From: Cannabis sativa
Taxonomy: Eukaryota; Streptophyta; Magnoliopsida; Rosales; Cannabaceae
DNA: 64,000 nt
Assembly: GCF_029168945.1 (NCBI RefSeq)
Contig: NC_083610.1
Coordinates: 71,725,580 to 71,789,579 of the forward strand
Reading direction: 5' to 3'
Positions 47,261 to 58,551 of this stretch are shown one piece after another. Position 1 is the stretch's first letter. Each line of letters starts with the position of its first letter. The notes beneath the pieces are model-generated. The model did no database searches, was not told the origin of the DNA, and worked only from the letters and a program-made list of their open reading frames with translations. A program made the translations under genes and the position numbers.

Positions 47261-50200
47261 TGGAATATCCTTCCCTTTGACCTTTGCCTTAACATTTGCA
47301 TTATCCTTTGATTTCTTCCCCTTTTTCAACACTTCATCATCAGTTATATAACCACCAATTTGTTTTCTCCTAGCATGAATAAACAAACTCACAGCAAGAT
47401 CATCTCTATATACCGCTACCAAATCAGACATCTTAGCTGGAATGTCATCAATTTTCCCACGAATGAAAAATTCAGCAAATTTGATGACAAACACTCCACA
47501 GTCACTGCAATAAAACAAAAAAGAATGAATTCAAATAAAAAAACCGGCATCTGTGCAAACAAAACAAAACCAGACAAAAAATATAAACAGAACCAAACAT
47601 AAAACTAGTTTCAATTAAAAAAAAATGTATGATGAAAAGAGGAAGAATTACATATTGACCTGACTTGGAAGCCCATCTATGAACTTGAAATTCAAAGATT
47701 CTCTTTTCCCAACGGAATATGGGCCTTGATCCAAATTAAGATCCGGCCTAGAAGAATAAACATCAAGATACTCCAAATAAAATGGCAGCATAGTAGAATA
47801 AGCTTTCACATGATCCAAGGCGCGTTTCTTGTTGAGAGCACCAGACATGGAGTTATATACGTTCAACATTCTCTCCTTGATGTCAAAATGGACAAATATC
47901 CAATGTTTTTGCTTTTGAATATTGACATATATAAGAATATGGTCAGTAAGCACCCAAGGAGTATTGCAAAACAAATACTCACCAACAATGTATCTAGGAA
48001 TGACATTATCAAAGTCAATCTTAGAAGGATTAGAACCCAATTTCAAGAACTGATTGTAGGAATTCTGCATGACTTGATCAAACAAACAATCGGTAGTGGT
48101 AATCCTCTGGTTCAAAGTATCGTCTTGCTTAATCTTCTTCCTAAGGTAATAGAATACCACATCTAAATGCTACAAAAAAGCAATAAACACATGTATCAGA
48201 AACCGGTTTTTGAAAGAACCGATACCAGAAACATAGACTCAAACAGCAAAGACATAGAAAATAATAAAAAGAAACTAGTTTCTTACACTGTCACGCCGAA
48301 ATTCACCACAAGCATGAAGCTCGTAGAACCACATGTTCTCGGAAATTTCAATGAAAGAAAAATCCATCGGTGGAGATAAGATGTTGTCCGCATCGAAGTA
48401 CTTCTTCACACTGACAACACAAAAAACAACAAACACAAAAAAAAATCAATCACATATAAAAAAAAAGACATAAAAACAAATGTAAATAATATAAATATAA
48501 ATAAAAAAAAATACTAACCCCCTATTCATGACAATGTTCTCATCAATAAACTTGGAAAACTTAATGCACTGCTCAGCACCAGTATTAAAACCAAGTTCAT
48601 CTTTAAAAGGATTGATTCCATGCACAATAAGTTTATCATCTTGCACAATCCTCATTAAGTCTTCCTTTGAAGATGACGAAGACCCAAAGTCCACAACATA
48701 TGGCGACAGAACAACAGAGCTTGGTTTGGGCTACCTCTTTTGAACCTCTGGAGACAAATACGATTCATCGTACAAAACCAAACTCAACTTATCACTATCA
48801 TCATGAAACAAAACATCATCTGTCTTCAAAGCACTCTTAACAGTGCTATCAACCACACCCTTAAGAAAATCAGGATCGATAAACATATTTTCAAAATTCA
48901 AAGTGTCCTTTTCCTCCTACAAAATTGAAGAAAAATATTTAGAACGAACAATAACATCCAAACAATGCAAAACATAAATGTGAAAAAGCTTGTACCTCAG
49001 CTTGAACAGTATGAACGGAACTGTAACCCACCACCATCCTCCGATATATCCTGATAGTGTGCCTGAACCATAAATTAATTAAAACAAAATTTTGAACATA
49101 AATATAGAAACTGGTTTCCTACAGAAAATAACACAGAAACACAAACATAAACAAAGACCAGAAACCAGTTCCTACAGAAACCTGTTTTCACTAACAGTCA
49201 AAATCATAACATAACACATCCAATACAGAAACTACATTAAACAAGATGATGAAAAAAAATATAAAAAAAAAACCCAAGAACAACATAAATCAAGAAACTG
49301 GTTTCTTACAAAAAAAAAAAAAAAAACACAAAACAGAGACCTAAACCCCACCCAGAAACCAGTGCCAATAAACAGAAAAAACGTATCTCAACCAAACCCA
49401 AAACAGAAACTTGTTTCAAACAGTTATGTAAAATAATATAAAAAGACATTCAATACAGAAACTAGTTTCAACAAAATGATAAAAAAACTATAATAAAACC
49501 ACAAACAACAAACCTATAATCAAAAAACACTAAACAAAAGAAACTAGTTACCTCTCTTATAGGGGATGAAAAAAATTCAGAGTCCTTAGAACTTCCATCA
49601 TTCTCCTTCTTCTTCAATCCATTGATAATTTCTGCTAATTTAGCAAATTCACCCAAAAACTCAATCCTCAAGCTGGAAATACCATCCTTAATTTGTTGTT
49701 GGCACTCTTTGATAGAAGTAATTTCAGCACAAATCTGGTCCAACTTTCCATGAGATACCTGAATAGTATACATAAAAAACATGAACATAACTAATGATAA
49801 ACATACACAAAAGAAATACAAACAGAAACTGGTTTTTAATACCTTGACCTCATCATTTACTTCATCAGAAGACACAGCGCCACCAATCCTCTTCGGAACA
49901 TATTTAGGATCAAGCTTGAATTTAGAAAAAAGCCTTTGAGATTTTTCACCACTTGAAGCAACAAAATCCTTTACAACAATCTAGAAATATAAAAACACAA
50001 AACAATTTAAAAAAATCAAATAAAACAAACAATAACCAAAAAATAAAATTTGAAAAAAAAAATTACCTTCGGATTGTTGAACACACCCTGAATCAACTCA
50101 CTAAACTCCGTTGTAGGGCTATTCTCCCAATTCAGAACGCGAGGAATCTTGTTGCTGATTCTATTGCAAAATCGAGGAGACAAAGACGGGATAATCTCGT

Positions 50201-53200
50201 ACAGCCAAATAAGAAATGCAATAGGAAAGCCTTTAAGCTTGTAACCCTTCTCAATCATCTTCTTCTTAGCAAGCTGTTCAAAGGTGTTGTTCCCATCTTT
50301 TAATGCAATCTTCAAGTGATGAAAAGTCTTTTCCCACAATAATTTCCTCCATCCAAACCGATTAAAAACTTCAATGTAATCATCCCCATTAACCATAGCA
50401 AAGATGAAGTTGTCAATCTTTTTCCCTTGGGGATAACCATACAAATAACCAGCGAAGAAGTATACAAGGGCTATCTTCACATAATCTTCGTCGTCTTTCA
50501 ACGCACCACTGAAGAAAACACTAGCAACTTCCTTCAGCGTAAGCTTCTCAGTAAGCCCATGCATGCAAAAAATACCCTCCTTGTAAGCAAGCAACTTCTT
50601 TGATTTGAAGAGATCAACGTCATAGGATTTAGTACAATCCAAACCGATTATTATGGAAAACTCTTCAATTCCGAAACGAACAGCCTTATCTCCCAGTTTG
50701 AACCAAAGCTCGACATCATCTCTTTCGGTATGAATCTGCCGCAAAAGAACGAGATGAATCAGCTATATCTGATAGTTAAAGTTGCTCACATCAAGAAAAT
50801 GCCCAAATGGAGACTTGCGAAACAACTCCTTCTGATCATTTGACAGGTTCTCATTGATATCATCAATGACATTATAAGGATTGTAGAGTTGAGGTTTAAA
50901 ATAATATTCCTGTGAGAGAAAAAACAATATAAAAATCGAAATTAAAAATACGCAAAGAAAAAAAAATCAAAAACTGGTTACCCACCACAAAGATAAAAAC
51001 TAAAGCTGAAAATAAAAACATATATATTATAAAAAAACATATTCAAAATAAAACTGTAAATAGAAAACCTGAAACATGCAAAATAACAAATTGAAAAACC
51101 GGTTTCTTAAGAAAATAAAAATTACCAAAGGAATGTCAACAGAAGGAGCCTCGCTCTTCTTCTTGCCGAGCGATTTGGAAACCGGTTTCTTCTTGACTTT
51201 CTTGGCAACATTAACAAGCTTCGGATCATCAGCAACACTAGGTTCACAAAATTTATCCTAAAAAAACATAAAACACAATACAGTTAAATGAAAATAAAAA
51301 AAAAAACAAAACCATCAAAATAAACAAAACAACCAAAAAAATATAAGAAAAAATGAAGACATACCAAATTAGAATGGTCCCCCATATCCTTAGATTTTCT
51401 TTTCTTTGACGCACTAGCGTCATCAATAACAACTTTTCTTTTTTTTGCTTGAAACAGGTTTTGCCACAACTTTCTCAGTTTGAAAATCATCATCACTCGC
51501 AGCTGGAAGGACATTCGTATTCTTCTTACTAACTTTTTTAGAACGGTGTTTCTGAGAAACATGATCAGCAACATCGGCTTTAGCCTCTTGATTATCATCC
51601 TGAAAAAATAAACAAAATAAACATAAACAAAACAGAACAGAACAAATAAAAAGAAACACAAACAAACCAAAAAAAAACCAGTTTTATATAACATATTAAA
51701 ATCCAAAAACAAACATATAAAGGATAAAAAACAATTTTCAAGGAACAAATACTTGGAAAATTTAAACACAATAAAAATACCAAACCACAATGAAACATAA
51801 AATAAATTCGAAACCGGATTCAGTGAAATTTAATAAATACTTTATTTTTCAGTGGAGATCTTCTTAATCCTGGAGCTTTCAAAGGTTCCACAACATGGTC
51901 AACCTTAAATAAAACAACACAACATCAGTTTCATAAAAAAAAAAAATTAAAACCAGTTTAGTAATAACCAAAAAAGAAAACATATACAATTAATAAAAAT
52001 CGGTTTCAATACAAAACATAAAACATACTTTAGCTTTGCGTGAATCTTTTTTCGGTCGCCCTTTAGCCTTCTTAGAAGGCTCAACCTTTTGACAATGGAT
52101 GAGACTTTATCATCTGATAAAAAACAAACCACAAAATAAACATTAGACACAAAACAACAAAAACAGTCATGATAATTAACATGAAAACCAGTTTCATACA
52201 AACTAACAGTAACACACCTCAACCTTAACCTTAAAACCACCCACACACCAAAAATCACAAAGCGCACAAATAACACAAATCAATCTGTAAAAACTGGTTT
52301 TTGACATATTTCCAAAATAGGTATGATCAAATATGTGCATTACATTGATGTTTGAAACCAGTTTCTCCTTTTATATCATTCAGTAGGGTTAAGCACGTGA
52401 GATTCAGTAGGGTCAAGAACCAACAACAGGGAAGAAGGAGATTAACCTGAATCTCACGTGCTAAACCTGAACATTAAAACACCTCACAAACCAAAAATCT
52501 GAGGATCCCAAACAACACCTGCATCAATTCTAAGTAATATAGAAACTGTAATCTCAGAAACTGGTTTTTAACTGATTCCAAATTAGGTATAGGATAAGCC
52601 CAAACAACACCTGATATAGAAACTGTGATCTTCATATAGAAACAGGTTTTCCAATGACAATTTTTAAAATCACAGAACGCACAAATAACACAAATTAATC
52701 TCGAGAAACTGGTTTTTGAAGAAAGATTATTATTCTTTGAAGAAAGATTCATTAAGCAAGACAATTTTAACTAATGCCATTTTCTTTCCCTGTTGCTTAG
52801 AACATTATCTTCATAATGTTGACCAAATATTAAAACATCAATCATTTCACCAAATAAAAGGCAAATTTTAAAGATGTCTAAGGAAAGAGAATAGATACCA
52901 CAACATTAATGCAATATTATTCTTAATAATGTAAATTAGTATAACACTAAATTACACTATACTCATACACTACACTCATAACCAGAGTTTGATAAACATG
53001 TTTGGGTTCTAACTTGCTTTTATAAGCAGTGCTTGTTAAAGATTTGAAGGTTCCCTCTGGTTACCAAAGGATCAAAGTCACTGGACATGCTCATAATGAT
53101 CAAAACACAGAAACCCATTTTCAAAATAACCCATAATGTCGGCTTAAACTGAAAAAGAAACCAACAAAATTTCAAAATCAAAATTTCAAAAAATAACACA

Positions 53201-53500
53201 ACAACAAACACTATTCACTTCGATTTTATCATTTTTTAAAAAAGAAGATCAACTAAAAACTAAAAAAACTAAAATGGTAATCAGTAAAGAGCACAATAAA
53301 AAAAGAAAAAATGAAGCTCCATGAACAACCAAAAAAACTTCAATAAACACATAAATCAAAATGGAAAAAAAAAACCCTAAAATCTGTAAAATAAAAAAAT
53401 GGAAAGAAAGAAGCAATACCTTGAATATATCCCGATCAATGCAACCTCCAAGTTGTATAAGGCGCAATGTCGTCCCCCTCGTCCCAAAATCGCTAGCCAA
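47261..53500 (-). pseudogene. DUF1985 plus ULP1-like cysteine protease gene of the MULE, broken
   Basis: Minus-strand exons inferred from open frames and GT-AG borders: 53500-53420 (27 codons, start ATG), several short Lys-rich ones (about 52.1, 51.9, 51.6-51.36 and 51.26-51.13 kb; one has a GRPKK AT-hook-like core), 50909-50067, 49980-49843, 49758-49552 (coiled coil), 49062-48996, about 48917-48518, 48410-48287, 48170-47652 and 47504-47261. The long exon at 50909 is a DUF1985 domain (LRQIH...VRFGIEEFSIIIGLDC, then FFAGYLYG). The last three form a C48/ULP1 peptidase: KHWIFVHFD with the catalytic His, GLPSQVN with the Gln, DCGVFVIKFAEFF with the Cys; the usual catalytic Asp position reads Asn (NVYNSM). 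Lesions: TAG at 50764, TAG at 48731, and a frame break near 51450. Role in relatives uncertain. Confidence 0.8.
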
Positions 53501-53639
53501 AAAGCAAAAAAAAAAAAAAGCAGAAACAGAGAAAAGAAGAAACCGAAGACGAACAGAGGAGAGAGGGAAATGAGAGGGAGATAGTTAATATAATAGGTAG
53601 TTTATAGTGTTTATAGGGATTACTTGAAAATTGAAAAAG

Positions 53640-53944
53640 GAAGTTAAAATGAGGAAGCAACCATCAAATCACCATGATTACATGCAAAAACCCCTCTACA
53701 ATAAACGGTTATCTTAAAAAAAAACTGTACCAAAAAATTTAAACACTTAAAATGACTAAAATGACCTAAAGAAACTACAAAACACACAATATGGGCTTTT
53801 GGCAAAATAGTTCCAGCCGTATGGGCTTTAAAATCCCATAAACTGTTGCCAAAGTTGAAAAAAGCCATATAAATGGGTCCATAGTTAAATATGTCATATT
53901 TATCATAAAAGGTTTAAAAAAATCATATACCACGTAAATTCTAC
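53640..53944 (-). repeat. Right terminal region of the MULE
   Basis: Subterminal sequence ending in an inverted end that shares TTATGATAAATATG with the left end. Contains gcccatatg/atgggcttttggc words at 53790-53860 in inverted arrangement. Confidence 0.55.
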
Positions 53945-54239
53945 TATATATTATATATAGTAGCTTTATTTGGTAGGTATATATAAATATTGGTATTTTT
54001 AAAAGTTAAACTTATCTGAGCCCATAAATGAAATATTCGGGCTCAGCCCAATAACACCCGAACCCGACCATGCCCAACCCGACAACGTCCGACCCGAAAC
54101 CCGACATACCCGTACACCCGAAAACCGGGTTCGGTTATGCATTTCCAAGACCCGAAATCTGAAAACCTGAACTCGACCCCCCGAAAACCCGAAAACCCGA
54201 CCCGTGTGCACCCCTTATACCCATTAAAAGTGCACCCAT

Positions 54240-54639
54240 ATATATATAAAATAATTTTGAAAACTACCCTTGATAGTTTTTAATCTCTAAAAAAAAGGGA
54301 GAGGGAAATCGACCTTTATATGCATTCTAACTTGGTACGTAAACTCTTTGTTTATAGTTGTTGGATAATAGTATTATTACAGCAATATACTATTTTCACA
54401 TATATACATTAATGCATGGAACCTTTTATTTTAAAAGCAACAAACCATTTCAGTCAATTCTCGTGCATTATGCACATTGTATATATGTTATTATTGAACA
54501 CTTTTTCTATATAAAAGCTGGTTAATGTTATTATTTTATCAATAGGTTTTATATAAGGGGTATTGATTCATTTATAATTCAATCGTATAAATGGGTATAA
54601 TGATCATCAGCCAAAATTTGAGTAAATATATATATATAT
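54240..54639. other. AT-rich non-coding DNA
   Basis: No coding signal and no recognisable element between the hAT-like right flank and the foldback cluster. Confidence 0.4.
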
Positions 54640-55584
54640 GGAAGAGGTTTCAATGGTTACATTTTTATTGTAACCATCATGGTTACATTTTTTTTAAGCC
54701 ATTGGATTACTATTTAATGGTTGTGATTAATTTGAAAATTAAATAAAAATAAATAAAAAATAACTTGTAACCTGAAAGTAACCTAATCATTTATTTCCTT
54801 ATAAAACTTTAGTTAAGATTAATTATATTTTAAAATTAAATTAATTATAATTATTAATTAATTTTTTGCAATTTATTACTATATAAGGATCTTTTAGCAA
54901 TTTATTTTTTTATACTTAAATTATTTAAAATTTTATAGCAAAGTTTTTTATAATTTAAAATTATACACATATAATTTCATAATTTAAATTTTATTATACT
55001 TGTAATCTTAATTTTAAATTATTACACATAATTATTTAATTTTTTTATTTAAATATTTAAAAAGTAAAAAATGAAATAAGTTGAAAGATTTTTTAAAAAA
55101 AAAATGGTTGCACTTGTTATCGATTGATTAGCTTGAGGTCTCATACTTAGTTCATATAATTTTAACAAAATAATTAAATATCATTTAAAAATAATTAATT
55201 ATTTGAAAATTTATTATAAGAAGAGAATTTTAATTTGTGTCAAAAGAAGTTTAATTTTTGTAAAAAAAATAAATTTTTTTGTAAATATTATAATTAAATG
55301 GCTTAATTATTAAAATAATTCAAGTAAGGATTTAAATATAAATATTAATTACTAAAAGAAGTCTTGTTAAATATTTAATTAATTAATTTAAGAAAATAGT
55401 TAATTATAATTAAATAATTCTAAAAAAGGAATGTCTATTTAATTAATTATTTTAAGAAAATAGTTAATTATAATTAATTAAATCTAAAAAAGGAAAGTCT
55501 ACCTATTAGTAACCTGCTATTACAGGTTAAAGAAACATGTAACTATATGGTTACAATAAAAATGTAACCATTGAATAGTCACCC
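54640..55584 (-). mobile_element. Foldback element, copy B (945 bp, inverted)
   Basis: Inverted copy of 55690-56604 over its whole length. Starts GGAAGAGGTTTCAATGG and ends in the complement of GGGTGACTATTCAATGG. Both ends carry the small hairpin ggttacatttttattgtaacc. AT-rich interior without ORF. No clean TSD. Confidence 0.85.
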
Positions 55585-55604
55585 ACATATAGATATATAT
55601 ATAA

Positions 55605-55648
55605 GTAACCATATGGTTACAATAAAAATGTAATCATTGAATAGTCAC

Positions 55649-55652
<4 letters not shown>
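55605..55652 (-). mobile_element. Terminal fragment of a further foldback copy
   Basis: Repeats only the last 45 bp of copy B (ccatatggttac...gaatagtcacc). It is followed by an (AT)n run at 55652-55686. Confidence 0.75.
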
Positions 55653-55679
<27 letters not shown>

Positions 55680-55689
<10 letters not shown>

Positions 55690-56614
55690 GGGTGACTATT
55701 CAATGGTTACATTTTTATTGTAACCATATGGTTACATTTTTTTTTAACCTGTAATAGCAGGTTACTAATAGGTAGACTTTCCTTTTTTAGATTTAATTAA
55801 TTATAATTAACTATTTTCTACATTCCTTTTTTAGAATTATTTAATTATAATTAACTATTTTCTTAAAATAATTAATTAAATATTTAACAAGACATCTTTT
55901 AGCAATTATAATTTATATTTAAATCCTTACTTGAATTATTTTAATAATTAAGCCATTTAATTATAATATTTACAATAAAATTTATTTTTTTTTTACAAAA
56001 ATTAAACTTTTTTTTGACACAAATTAAAATCTCTTCTTATAATAAATTTTCAAATAATTAATTATTTTTAAATGATATTTAATTATTTTGTTACAATTAT
56101 ATGATCTAAGTATGAGGCCTCAAGCTAATCAATCGATAACAAGTGCAACCATTTTTTTTCTAAAAAATCTTTCAACTTATTTTATTTTTTGCTTTTTAAA
56201 TATTTAAATAATTAAGTGTAATAATTTAAAATTAAAATTACAAGTATAATAAAATTTAAATTTTATGAAATTATATGTGTATAATTTTAAATTATAAAAA
56301 GTTTTGCTATAAAATTTTAAATAATTTAAGTATAAAAAAATAAATTGCTAAAAGATCCTTATATAGTAATAAATTGCAAAAAATTAATTAATAATTATAA
56401 TTAATTTAATTTTAAAATATAATTAATCTTAATTAAAGTTTTATAAGGAAATAAATGATTAGGTCACTTTCAAGTTACAAGTTATTTATTATTTATTTTT
56501 ATTTAATTTCCAAATTAATCACAACCATTTAATAATAATCCAATGGCTTAAAAAAATGTCACCATGATGGTTACAATAAAAATGTAACCATTGAAACCTC
56601 TTCCATATATAAAG
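55680..56614 (+). mobile_element. Foldback element, copy A (915 bp) with 10 bp TSD
   Basis: Element 55690-56604, from GGGTGACTATTCAATGG to CCATTGAAACCTCTTCC. The ends share CAATGGTTACATTTTTATTG in inverted orientation. ATATATAAAG lies on both sides (55680-55689 and 56605-56614). A 9-10 bp duplication suggests Mutator-type mobilisation. Together with copy B it makes a near-perfect palindrome of almost 2 kb. Confidence 0.8.
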
Positions 56615-56624
56615 ATGGGCGAGT

Positions 56625-57465
56625 ATTTAATAGTTACAATAAAAATGTAATTATAATAATTACATTTTTTTTATGACTTGCAATAATAGGTCACTAAGAC
56701 CATTTTTAATGGGAGATATAAAAATTGTGCTATATTTAACACAAAAAGTAATTTTGTAGTAAATTCATAACAAATTTTAACTTTGTACTCCAATGCACAT
56801 TTATAAAATTTTGATGTAAAATTTAATATCTAATTAATGTTTTATTAAAAAAAATAACATCTAATAACTTTATAAGAAATTTTATTATTATTTTAATATG
56901 TAAGATAATAAAAAAAATAATATAAATATTTCATAATTTAATGTGATAGTTAAATATACTAACCAAATAATAGAAATGACATAAATATAAATGAAAAAGT
57001 AATGCATTTATTGTGGTGTAAATTTTACATCATAGTAAATGTTGTGTCAAATTTGGCACAAAATTTGCTATGTGCTAAATTTACATCACTTTTTGGCACA
57101 CTATTAGAGCATATTTTTTGTTAAATAAACTATATTTTAGCTTTTCACTACTTATTTACATCTCTATTAGAGATGTTCTAACATGTTAAATTTTTATGTT
57201 TAGACTTAAATCAATTATATACTTAAATAAATTAATTCTTTTAATTAAAATATTTCATAAAACTTTTTTATAAATTTATATTTATATATATTTTTTTTTA
57301 TTTTGAAAAAATAAATCAAATCAGGTTAGTATCAGGTTACAGATAATTTATTAATTATTTTTTTAGTAAATTTTTAAATTAATCACAACTGTTTAATAAT
57401 GATCCAACGACTAAAAATAAATGTAACCCTCATAGTTACATATTTAATAAACTTCTCTATAAATA
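56625..57465 (+). mobile_element. Foldback element, copy C (divergent, interrupted)
   Basis: Older copy in the orientation of A: starts gagtatttaatagttacaat..., ends ...aatcacaactgtttaataatgatccaacgac...gttacat. A Tourist-like MITE is inserted at 56698-57178. Confidence 0.65.
56695..57181. mobile_element. Tourist-like MITE (481 bp) with TAA TSD
   Basis: Element 56698-57178, ends GACCATTTTTAATGGGAGAT and (inverted) GAACATCTCTAATAGAGAT, flanked by TAA on both sides, the PIF/Harbinger-type duplication. Confidence 0.75.
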
Positions 57466-57639
57466 GATATATGATTCATTTTGAACCAAACACCCCAAAC
57501 TAAATGGTTGCACAAAGTTTGTTGGAGACACAATTATCTCCGGTCCCCAACCAACTCGATGCAACTGACCCGAGATGTAGGTTCAACTAGAACTTTGGTT
57601 AGATTTTGTTACTATTTTATGTGCTCTTATTTTATAGTT

Positions 57640-58002
57640 TGAATGCAGATAGAGCTTGTTGTGTTTTAGGTACTTTATCTCCTTTTCAAGAAGAAGCTCT
57701 TGCATTTGATAGGATTAAGATAGGCACGAGATATTGGATTGCAAGTCAAAGTTTTTTCTCCAATTTTCTTTTTTTGTCTCTCGTGTTAGCTCTAAGTAAT
57801 CACTCTATGTATATTAATGACCTATAAGTGTTTTTCTTTAGATATTAAAATCTTGTTGTCTAATTATTCTGAGACTGTTCTCTCTCATAATAATCGTAAT
57901 TTTAACGTTGTGACTCATAGATTGACTAAACATACTTTACTGATAGACAATACACTTTTTAAGATAGAAGAGATCCCTCTTCCTTCCTATATGTATTGGT
58001 AA
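57640..58002 (+). pseudogene. RNase H-like (RVT_3) remnant
   Basis: Two plus-strand frames joined by a frameshift near 57825 follow the plant RNase H-like domain: LNADRA, EEALAF, a hydrophobic stretch with ALSNHS.YINDL, then DIKILLSNYSETVLSHNNRNFNVVTHRLTKHTL and a final EEIPLPSY. The leading catalytic Asp region is partly lost. Such domains end many plant LINEs and also occur alone. Nothing upstream fits a LINE RT. Confidence 0.72.
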
Positions 58003-58114
58003 CACTTAATTTTTTTTTTTTTCTACCCAATAAAGTGATGTTGACAAAAAAAAAATAATAATAACTTTTACCATTGAAGTTAGCCTAAGGTGTCCCTTGG
58101 TAATTTTTTATTGT

Positions 58115-58551
58115 TATTTTAAAGGGAAATTTTATTTACACCCCAAAAATTTCTAAAGACACCCCATTTTAATAATTTTTATTTTACTTAAAATTAATAT
58201 CTTTAATTATACTAAATTTTTTTAACTTTTTTCTTCTAATTCATATTCTTAAAAAATATACCTATCAAACAAAATTAAATTATATTTTAAATATTATGGC
58301 AAAAAAATTAAAATAAAAAATTATATGAAATTTTCTTAGAAAAAAGTAAAAACAAAATATACATGAGTTAGAAAAAATTATGAAAATGAAATCAAAATAA
58401 GTATTGAAATTAACATAAAATAATGTGAAGAAAAAAATTTAAGAAAATATTAAGAATACTTTTTAAAAATTATTTAAGTTTATATTTTTTTTTTAATAAT
58501 GAAGTGTATTTATAAGTTTATAGGGTGCAAATAGAACTCCCCTATTTTAAA
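58115..58551. mobile_element. MULE-type MITE (419 bp) with 9 bp TSD
   Basis: Element 58124-58542: GGGAAATTTTATTTACACCC at one end and (inverted) GGGGAGTTCTATTTGCACCC at the other. TATTTTAAA stands on both sides (58115-58123 and 58543-58551). AT-rich interior without ORF. Confidence 0.88.

Larger units (their letters stand above)
43556..52718. repeat. Dispersed palindromic motif GAAAC(C/T)(G/A)GTTTC, about 40 copies
   Basis: Copies with core AAACCGGTTT, AAACTGGTTT/AAACCAGTTT or AAACTAGTTT occur near 43557, 43648, 43722, 43813, 43881, 44308, 44658, 45292, 45377, 45440, 46032, 46600, 46666, 46853, 47031, 47601, 48198, 48271, 49106, 49160, 49176, 49292, 49353, 49405, 49457, 49539, 49823, 50970, 51094, 51178, 51670, 51810, 51951, 51998, 52185, 52288, 52353, 52556, 52638 and 52703. 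Most are in introns, UTRs or the spacer; at least three are inside coding exons (44308, 44658, 51178). I saw no copies between the termini and the outermost ones, nor a comparable set elsewhere in the window. Confidence 0.85.
42370..53953. mobile_element. KAONASHI/VANDAL-like MULE (11.6 kb) with transposase and DUF1985-ULP genes
   Basis: Proposed element 42379-53944, flanked by TATATATTA (42370-42378 and 53945-53953). The ends begin GGGATATTTT and (inverted) GTAGAATTTA, diverge, and share ATATGA and TTATGATAAATATG about 20-45 bp in. It holds a plus-strand MURA-type transposase gene (43943-46559) and a minus-strand DUF1985-ULP1-like gene (about 47260-53500), converging near 46.6-47.2 kb. MULEs with this pair are known in Arabidopsis and other plants. 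The TSD is AT-rich, so its support is moderate. Both genes carry stops or frameshifts. Dozens of copies of a short palindrome mark the interior. Confidence 0.8.
41428..54224. mobile_element. hAT-like element split by a MULE
   Basis: Element 41436-54216 begins TAGGGCTGAACA and ends TGTGCACCCCTT, imperfect inverted ends of hAT type. ATACCCAT lies outside both ends (41428-41435 and 54217-54224), the 8 bp duplication of hAT elements. Near both ends are GGGTCGGGTT/AACCCGACCC-type words (41460-41650 and 54040-54210) typical of non-autonomous plant hAT families. Without the 11.6 kb MULE inside, the element is about 1.2 kb and has no transposase. An adjoining 2 bp ambiguity in the exact ends remains. 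Confidence 0.72.
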
